Source: Microbacterium sp. (lineage in GTDB: Bacteria; Actinomycetota; Actinomycetes; Actinomycetales; Microbacteriaceae). Taken from it: DNA of 20,708 nucleotides. This document shows, piece by piece, positions 16,198 to 20,708 of the stretch. Location of the stretch: NCBI RefSeq assembly GCF_003248605.1, contig NZ_QFPF01000040.1:1-20708 (forward strand), read 5' to 3'. Under the pieces are notes generated by a model. That model had not been told where the DNA came from and ran no database searches. It saw nothing but the letters and a program-made list of their open reading frames with translations. The position numbers and the translations under genes are program-made. The stretch's first letter is position 1, and each line of letters starts with the position of its first letter.

Positions 16198-16814
16198 GGG
16201 TGCTGCTCTGCGACGACCATCCCGTCTATCGCGACGGGCTCCGATCCTTGTTCGAAGAGCTCGGCGTCGAGGTCGTCGCAGAGGCCGGGACGGGGGAGGA
16301 GGCGTTGATGTTGACCGCTAGCTGCCGCCCCGACGTCGTGGTGATGGACCTCTCGATGCCGGGCATCGGAGGAGTGGAGGCGACGCGGCGCATCGTGGCC
16401 GCGTACCCGTTGGTCCGTGTCCTTGCGCTCACGATGATCGACGACGACGCGACTGTGCTCGCCGCTCTCCGCGCGGGTGCGAGCGGGTATCTGCTGAAGG
16501 GAGCGGGGCACGCAGAGATCAGCGGAGCCCTCGCCAACGTCGCCCAGGGAGGGGTGATCATCGCGCCGGAGGTCGCCCGCGGAGTCAGAGCGGGAATGCA
16601 ACCGGCCGAACCGTTCCCCCAGCTGACACCCCGCGAGCGAGAGGTGCTCGGCATGGTGAGTCGTGGGCGGACGAACGAACACATCGCCGAGACCCTCGGG
16701 CTCTCGATCAAGACCGTGCGCAACATCGTCTCGAGCGTCTTCGCCAAGCTCGGCGTTTCCACTCGCGCGCAGGCCGTCGCCGTGGCACGGGATCACGGTC
16801 TCGACGGGCATTGA
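16194..16814 (+). CDS. NarL/LuxR-family response regulator
   Basis: The 206-aa regulator has a receiver domain with acidic pair D7-D8 (LLCDDHP), phospho-acceptor D52 (VVVMDLSMPG), and switch residues near LALTM and LLKGA. A LuxR-type helix-turn-helix (about 143-190) follows: LTPREREVLGMVSRGRTNEH, then SIKTVRNIVSSVFAKLGV. It is the cognate partner of the kinase, whose stop overlaps the GTG start at 16194 by 4 bp. Target genes are unknown. The palindrome upstream of the operon is a possible autoregulatory site, but LuxR-type sites are usually less symmetrical. Confidence 0.93.
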   Translation: MRVLLCDDHPVYRDGLRSLFEELGVEVVAEAGTGEEALMLTASCRPDVVVMDLSMPGIGGVEATRRIVAAYPLVRVLALTMIDDDATVLAALRAGASGYLLKGAGHAEISGALANVAQGGVIIAPEVARGVRAGMQPAEPFPQLTPREREVLGMVSRGRTNEHIAETLGLSIKTVRNIVSSVFAKLGVSTRAQAVAVARDHGLDGH

Positions 16815-16849
16815 CAGGTCTCGTGCGAAGGACAGAGGGCGAGGTCGCA

Positions 16850-17242
16850 TCAGTGCGTTGGGCGAGCTTTCCTGATCAGCAACCAGAGGACCTCCCAGCG
16901 CTCTTCCTGAGACTCGCACCACACGTGTGTCCCGGTCGGTTGCCAGAAGTACAGGCTGGGGGTGAATCGGAAGCGGACGCCCTTCGACTTACGCAAGGGC
17001 TGAGGGTCGATCGCCGTCCAGGCTCGATCGCCGAGATCCCGTCCGACGACAGCCCATTCGTGCTGGCCGGACTTCTGATGCGCCCTGTCGTCCGGGCGCG
17101 AAATCCAATGCAGCTCAGTCGACGATGTACGGCGTCGGGGGACGATCTGCTGAGGTCCAGCTACTGGGAGCACCCGCACCACCTCTCGCAAGCGAATTCG
17201 GTGTCTGACGTTGCGAGGACGATGGGCTGATCGGAGCCCCAT
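16850..17242 (-). pseudogene. truncated TnsA-like transposase endonuclease gene
   Basis: The 130-aa frame contains LREVVRVLPVAGPQQIV, then ELHWISRPDDRAHQKSG. It continues with LGDRAWTAIDPQPLRKSKGV, RFTPSLYFWQPTGTHVWCES and QEERWEVLWLL. The last phrase is the opening of the TnsA-like endonuclease domain in actinobacterial transposon proteins. The frame then breaks into RKARPTH and stops, whereas full proteins run on for roughly 100 or more residues with the catalytic Asp/Gln-Lys region. That part is absent, so the gene is a 3'-deleted remnant. Its cut end lies 36 bp from the response-regulator stop. It reads inward from a cluster of GTGTCAC sites, as tnsA does at a Tn7 right end. Confidence 0.6.
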
Positions 17243-17393
17243 CGCTCCTCTATCCAGTTCCGATATTCTTCCTCGGCGAAGAACTACCCGTCGTCGTCAT
17301 CGGCGTGTCGTGACACTCGATGTCATTCGACCGCCCGCCTGTGTCACGCATGGCCGGTTTGTGTCACCCGAACGCGTTCCCGACAGGCGGGCC
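17243..17393. repeat. cluster of GTGACAC/GTGTCAC sites at ~20-bp spacing
   Basis: Sites are at 17310-17316 (GTGACAC), 17321-17326 (TGTCAT), 17341-17347 and 17361-17367 (both GTGTCAC). The last three are 20-21 bp apart, one or two helical turns. The site pair at 17308-17326 matches the palindrome at 13674-13696 in 16 of 19 positions. Repeated sites of this type and spacing are known from Tn7/TniA-type transposon ends, where TnsB binds. Confidence 0.55.
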
Positions 17394-17422
17394 TTGACGG
17401 ATGCTGCCATCGGGCATAACGT
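17394..17422 (+). promoter_or_regulatory. promoter of the arsR-like gene
   Basis: TTGACG (17394-17399) and TAACGT (17417-17422) are separated by 17 nt, a near-consensus housekeeping promoter. The ATG at 17431 is 8 nt after the -10, so the mRNA has no or almost no leader. Confidence 0.75.
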
Positions 17423-17424
17423 AC

Positions 17425-17436
17425 AACCAAATGGTT
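17425..17436. promoter_or_regulatory. short inverted repeat over the ArsR-gene start, possible operator
   Basis: AACCA-AA-TGGTT (5-2-5) lies just after the -10 and spans the expected transcription start and the ATG at 17431. ArsR repressors usually bind imperfect dyads in such positions, so this may be an autoregulatory site. The arms are short. Confidence 0.35.
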
Positions 17437-17919
17437 ACATATCCTCTCTCCGACACCGAGATCGACGCGATGTTCCACGCGCTCGCGGATGCGACGCGCC
17501 GCGACATCCTGCGCCGGTCGCTCTCGCGTGAGCACTCCATATCGTCGCTCGCGCGGGAGTACTCGATGTCGTTCGCGGCCGTGCAGAAGCACGTCGGCGT
17601 GCTCGCGGCGGCGGGCCTGATCGTCAAGCGCGCCGAAGGACGGGAGCGGCTTGTGCGGGCCGACCCCGCGCGCATCGCCCGGGCGCGACTTCTGCTCGAG
17701 GGATACCAGCAGCTCTGGCGCGGCCGCGTCGACCGACTCGACGCGATCCTCGCCGACGATGCCGAAACCGCCGCGGGGACCCCTTCGACAGGCTCAGGGG
17801 CCGCCGAAGCCGAGCGGGCCGCCGAAGCCGAGCGGGCCGCCGAGGCGGGGCGGTCCGCCGACACCGAGACGACAGCATCCACACCACTCATCGAAGGAGA
17901 TCGACATGCCCGTGATTGA
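17431..17919 (+). CDS. ArsR-family winged-helix transcriptional repressor
   Basis: The 162-aa protein carries an ArsR/SmtB-type winged helix: FHALADATRRDILRRSL, then SLAREYSMSFAAVQKHVGVL, then AGLIVKRAEGRERLVRADP (residues about 10-80). The cysteines of metal-sensing members are missing. This group is usually paired with AHSA1-domain genes, as here. The C-terminal 45 residues come from a dispersed 19-bp sequence (17781-17799) and three 18-bp tandem units encoding AAEAER-like hexapeptides, and probably add nothing to the fold. The ATG at 17431 fits the promoter. The stop lies 14 bp inside the next gene. Confidence 0.9.
   Translation: MVTYPLSDTEIDAMFHALADATRRDILRRSLSREHSISSLAREYSMSFAAVQKHVGVLAAAGLIVKRAEGRERLVRADPARIARARLLLEGYQQLWRGRVDRLDAILADDAETAAGTPSTGSGAAEAERAAEAERAAEAGRSADTETTASTPLIEGDRHARD
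17781..17799. repeat. dispersed 19-bp sequence CCCTTCGACAGGCTCAGGG
   Basis: This 19-mer, flanked by one more C and G, is a sequence I recognise as a very frequent scattered repeat in high-GC bacterial genomes. Here it sits in frame inside the coding tail of the ArsR gene and encodes PSTGSG. No second copy is visible in this window. Confidence 0.5.
17800..17853. repeat. three 18-bp tandem units in the ArsR coding tail
   Basis: Two identical units (17800-17817 and 17818-17835) and a diverged third (17836-17853), each encoding a hexapeptide of the type AAEAER. They follow directly on the dispersed 19-mer, which suggests local slippage at that insertion. Confidence 0.85.
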
Positions 17920-18883
17920 TGTCACCACCGACCCCGAAGCGCTCACGATGACGCTCGTCGCCGAATTCGACGCGCCGGTCGAGCGCGTCTGGGACGCGTT
18001 CACGCAGCCACGTCAGCTCGAGCGGTTCTGGGGACCTCCCGGCTGGCCGGCGACCTTCACCGCGTTCGACCTCTGCGTCGGTGGGCGCGCCGCCTACTTC
18101 ATGACCAGCCCGAAGGGCGAGAAGGCGCCGGGGGCATGGGAGTTCCTCGCGATCGAGGAGCCGCACCGGTTCGAGGTGCTCGACAGCTTCACCGACGAGC
18201 ACGGCGATCCGGTCGAGGGCATGCCCTCGATGCGCACCACCTACGACTTCACGACGACGGATGCCGGCACCCGCCTCACGAACGTCACCTACTTCACCTC
18301 GGGCGAGGCCCTCGAGCAGGTCGTCGCGATGGGCGCAGTCGAGGGCTCGACCATGGCCATGAACCAGCTCGACCGCGTACTCGCCGGATTGCGGGCGTAC
18401 GCGCAGGGCAAGGGCACACGGACCGAGTTGCTCGATGACACGCACGTGCGCATCACGCGGCTGATCGAGGGCCCGCGCGAGCTGGTCTGGCGAGCGCACA
18501 CCGAGCCCGAGCTCATGACGCAGTGGCTGCTCGGGCCCGACGGGTGGCGGATGAGCGTGTGCGAGGTCGATCCGACGGTGGGCGGTCGTTATCGCTACGT
18601 CTGGGAGCCGGTGGGCGACACCGAGGGTCAGGAGTTCGGCTTCGACGGCGAGACCGTGCTGAGCGAACCACCGCGCCGCGCCGTGACGACCGAGCACATG
18701 ACGGGCACGGACTTCGCGTCGACGCTCAACGACATGACGCTCGACGAGGAGGACGGCGCCACCCTCATCTCGATCGTGATCGAATACCCCGACCGCGAGA
18801 CACGCGACATGGTGCTCGCGACCGGCATGACCGACGGGATGGAGGCGTCGTACGCGCGGCTGGAGGGTGTGCTCGTGGGCTGA
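17906..18883 (+). CDS. tandem two-domain AHSA1/SRPBCC protein
   Basis: The 325-aa protein contains two AHSA1-type START-like domains in one chain. Domain 1 is about residues 10-160 (VAEFDAPVERVWDAFTQP, RFWGPPGWPATF). Domain 2 is about 175-325 (RITRLIEGPRELVWRAHTEP, WLLGPDGWRMSVCEVD). Single-domain relatives are usually 140-160 aa. The ligand is unknown. GAAGGAG at 17893-17899 gives a strong ribosome site for the ATG at 17906. The start overlaps the end of the ArsR gene by 14 bp, so the repressor and this protein form a coupled pair, the standard arrangement for this ArsR group. Confidence 0.92.
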   Translation: MPVIDVTTDPEALTMTLVAEFDAPVERVWDAFTQPRQLERFWGPPGWPATFTAFDLCVGGRAAYFMTSPKGEKAPGAWEFLAIEEPHRFEVLDSFTDEHGDPVEGMPSMRTTYDFTTTDAGTRLTNVTYFTSGEALEQVVAMGAVEGSTMAMNQLDRVLAGLRAYAQGKGTRTELLDDTHVRITRLIEGPRELVWRAHTEPELMTQWLLGPDGWRMSVCEVDPTVGGRYRYVWEPVGDTEGQEFGFDGETVLSEPPRRAVTTEHMTGTDFASTLNDMTLDEEDGATLISIVIEYPDRETRDMVLATGMTDGMEASYARLEGVLVG

Positions 18884-18943
18884 GCGGCCGGGCGATGCGC
18901 CGTGGGCCGGCGCTTTCTGTCGAGGTCGGGCTGATTCGAGAAG

Positions 18944-18971
18944 TTTTTCTGTCACATCATTGACGGAAAAA
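18944..18971. promoter_or_regulatory. palindromic operator of the ROK repressor
   Basis: Arms TTTTTCTGTCA (18944-18954) and TGACGGAAAAA (18961-18971) are complementary at 10 of 11 positions around a 6-bp centre. The site overlaps the -35 of the next gene. An AT-rich site in a 70% GC genome stands out, and its position fits autorepression by the ROK protein. Confidence 0.75.
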
Positions 18972-18989
18972 TTGGGCGCCGCTTAGCGT
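18960..18989 (+). promoter_or_regulatory. promoter of the ROK gene, leaderless
   Basis: TTGACG (18960-18965) and TAGCGT (18984-18989) with an 18-nt spacer. The GTG at 18996 follows the -10 by exactly 6 nt, so the mRNA would start at the codon. Confidence 0.75.
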
Positions 18990-18995
18990 GTGCAG

Positions 18996-20141
18996 GTGCC
19001 CAAGCCCAACGGAGTGCACGCACTCCTTCGCCAGACCCACGAGGACCGCGTCCTGCGCGTCCTGCGCGAGCGCGGCGCCCTCGCCCGCGGTGAGATCGCG
19101 CGGCGTCTGGGCCTGTCACGCACGACCGTCTCGGCGATCACGAGCGACCTGCTGGCGCGGGGCGCGATCATCGTCGCCGATACGGATGCGGCCGAACGCT
19201 CCGGCAGCGGACGACCGGCGGAGCGGCTTGCCCTCGACCCTCGCGCGGGCCAATACCTCGGCGTGGACTTCGGCCACCGCCGCGTGCGCGTCGTCGTCGC
19301 CGACGCGTCGCACGACATCGTCGCCAGCGGGCGAGCGGGGTATGACGACGGGGCCCAGTGGCCCACACGTCTGGATGCCGCGCTGACGCTCATCGACGAC
19401 GTGGCGCGCGAGCATGGGCTGCACTTCGGGGCACTGCAGGCGATCGGCATCGGCGTACCCGGCCCCGTCTCGACCGCGGGTCTCGAACTCGCCGAGAGCT
19501 GGGGACGGATGTCGTCGGGCGTCACCGTCGGCGACGTCTTTCAGGATCGCTTCTCCGCTCCCGTCATCATCGACAACAACATGCGCTTCGCCGCGCTCGC
19601 AGAGGCCATGAACCTGCCGGGGGGTGGCGGAGACGTCGTCTATGCGCGCCTGGCCGACGGCGTCGGCGGCGGTGTCGTCGTCGCGGGACGCCTCGTCACC
19701 GGTGCGGTGGGCCTCGCGGGCGAACTCGGCCACGTGCGCGCCGTGGACGGCGGCCTCGGCTGCCGCTGCGGTAAGAGCGGCTGCCTCGAGACGGTCGCCT
19801 CCGCGCCCGCCGTGCTCGCGACGTGCGCCGCTCGGGGTGTCGCCGTGGCGGATCTCGACGAACTCGCCCTGCAGATCGAACGCCGCCACCCCGTCGTGGA
19901 CGAGGTGCTGCGCGAGGCCGGCGCGGCGCTCGGGCGCGTGCTGGCAGCATCCGCCATGGTGCTCAACCCCGCGCACATCATCATCGGCGGCGAGATCGCC
20001 CGCGTCGCTCCCGCCCTGGTCACCGCCGCACGCGACACCCTTCACTTCGAGCGTCTGCCCGGATCCGCCACGGCGCCCGAGGTCCGCGTCGCGGAACTCG
20101 GCGACGACGACGGCGCGATCGGCGCCATCGCAGCGTCGTGA
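18996..20141 (+). CDS. ROK-family transcriptional repressor
   Basis: The 381-aa protein has an N-terminal winged helix ([20 protein letters not shown], then [16 protein letters not shown]). A ROK domain follows, with [13 protein letters not shown] in place of the phosphate loop of sugar kinases, H246 in GELGHVR, and the zinc motif C256-x-C258-x4-C263 ([11 protein letters not shown]). ROK repressors sense sugars or sugar derivatives. The DFGHRRVR loop lacks the usual Gly-Gly-Thr, so kinase activity is unlikely. I chose the GTG at 18996 rather than 18990 because of the 6-nt spacing from the -10. The palindrome at 18944 is its probable site. An SsuC/TauC-like permease follows 40 bp downstream, so it may control that transporter. 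Confidence 0.9.
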   Translation: MPKPNGVHALLRQTHEDRVLRVLRERGALARGEIARRLGLSRTTVSAITSDLLARGAIIVADTDAAERSGSGRPAERLALDPRAGQYLGVDFGHRRVRVVVADASHDIVASGRAGYDDGAQWPTRLDAALTLIDDVAREHGLHFGALQAIGIGVPGPVSTAGLELAESWGRMSSGVTVGDVFQDRFSAPVIIDNNMRFAALAEAMNLPGGGGDVVYARLADGVGGGVVVAGRLVTGAVGLAGELGHVRAVDGGLGCRCGKSGCLETVASAPAVLATCAARGVAVADLDELALQIERRHPVVDEVLREAGAALGRVLAASAMVLNPAHIIIGGEIARVAPALVTAARDTLHFERLPGSATAPEVRVAELGDDDGAIGAIAAS

Positions 20142-20181
20142 TGACGCGCCGCCTACCCGACCGCGCCACCGAGGAGGCCTC

Positions 20182-20708
20182 GTGGCTACCGTGACCACGC
20201 AGGCCGTGCGCACCGAATCCGAGAAGCAGCAGAAGCGCCTGAAGACGGGCGCCGGCAGTCGCAACCTGCTGATCGGGTTGAACATCGTCTCGATCGTGCT
20301 CGGCATCGGCATCTGGTGGGGCCTCGCGCTCGCGGGATTCCAGTTTCCGACCCCTGCAGAGGTCGTCCAGAAGGCGGTCCAGCTCTGGCAGGCAGGAATC
20401 CTCCAGGAGGACATCCTCGCCAGCCTCGGGCGTGTGCTCAGCGGCTTCATCCTGGGCTCCGCGGTCGCGATCCCGGCCGGCTTCCTCATGGGGTGGTACA
20501 CCGTCGCGCGCGGTCTGCTCGAGCCGTGGATCCAGTTCTTCCGCACCATCCCGCCGCTCGCGCTGCTGCCGCTGGTGCTCGTGCTTCTGGGCATCGGCGA
20601 GGTGCCGAAGGTGTTCGTCATCTTCCTCGCCGCGTTCCTCGCCTGCGTCATCTCGACCTACCAGGGCGTCGTGAGCGTCGATCGCACCCTCATCAACGCG
20701 GCGCGCGT
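20182..20708 (+). CDS. ABC transporter permease, SsuC/TauC/nitrate type (3' end outside window)
   Basis: Membrane subunit of an importer for sulfonate, taurine, nitrate or a related small solute. The 175 codons present encode a hydrophilic N-terminus, a TM helix ([20 protein letters not shown]), the family phrases [15 protein letters not shown] and [20 protein letters not shown], then [20 protein letters not shown] and [18 protein letters not shown], just before the expected EAA loop. The frame is open to the last base. The GTG at 20182 has GAGGAGG at 20171-20177. A GTG at 20191 is less well placed. It follows the ROK gene by 40 bp, and the ATPase and binding protein should lie downstream. 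Confidence 0.85.
   Translation, partial: MATVTTQAVRTESEKQQKRLKTGAGSRNLLIGLNIVSIVLGIGIWWGLALAGFQFPTPAEVVQKAVQLWQAGILQEDILASLGRVLSGFILGSAVAIPAGFLMGWYTVARGLLEPWIQFFRTIPPLALLPLVLVLLGIGEVPKVFVIFLAAFLACVISTYQGVVSVDRTLINAAR

Noticed and set aside
19116..20651. 511-codon - strand frame opposite the ROK gene
   Set aside because: Shadow of the ROK and permease genes, which have clear motifs and promoters.

Overview
The window is about 70% GC, codons end mostly in G or C, GTG starts are common, and several genes resemble Microbacteriaceae proteins. A Microbacterium-like actinobacterium is the best guess. That assignment is by style and family resemblance only.

Left part (1-3.6 kb): a complete glycine-betaine/proline ABC importer operon (proV-proW-proX) on the + strand. 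The ATPase carries a CBS module and proX is a lipoprotein. The operon closes with a clear intrinsic terminator. Next come small genes, mostly on the - strand (3.86-8.26 kb): a DUF4166/SRPBCC pair, arfB (ribosome rescue) behind a DUF4287 gene, a VOC-family protein, two SRPBCC proteins on the + strand, a gp5/baseplate-V-like OB-fold ORF that runs antisense through an SRPBCC gene, and a small acidic protein. Five copies of a 49-bp interrupted palindrome lie between these genes. Two near-identical pairs of copies flank the DUF4166/SRPBCC pair as 133-bp direct repeats.

Middle (8.4-13.4 kb, - strand): two tandem paralogous membrane-anchored proteins of unknown function with long disordered tails, then purL (phosphoribosylformylglycinamidine synthase II) followed by a 44-aa single-TM protein.

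Right part (13.4-17.4 kb, + strand): a translationally coupled membrane protein / histidine kinase / NarL-type response regulator operon. It is bracketed by clusters of GTGACAC/GTGTCAC sites, with a truncated TnsA-like endonuclease gene just inside the right cluster. This suggests a decayed Tn7/TniA-type transposon remnant. From 17.4 kb come an ArsR repressor overlapping a two-domain AHSA1 protein, a ROK repressor behind a clear palindromic operator, and the start of an SsuC/TauC-like permease cut by the window end.

Across the window, six start codons have a TAnnnT -10 hexamer exactly 6 nt upstream. This points to frequent leaderless transcription and helps choose starts.
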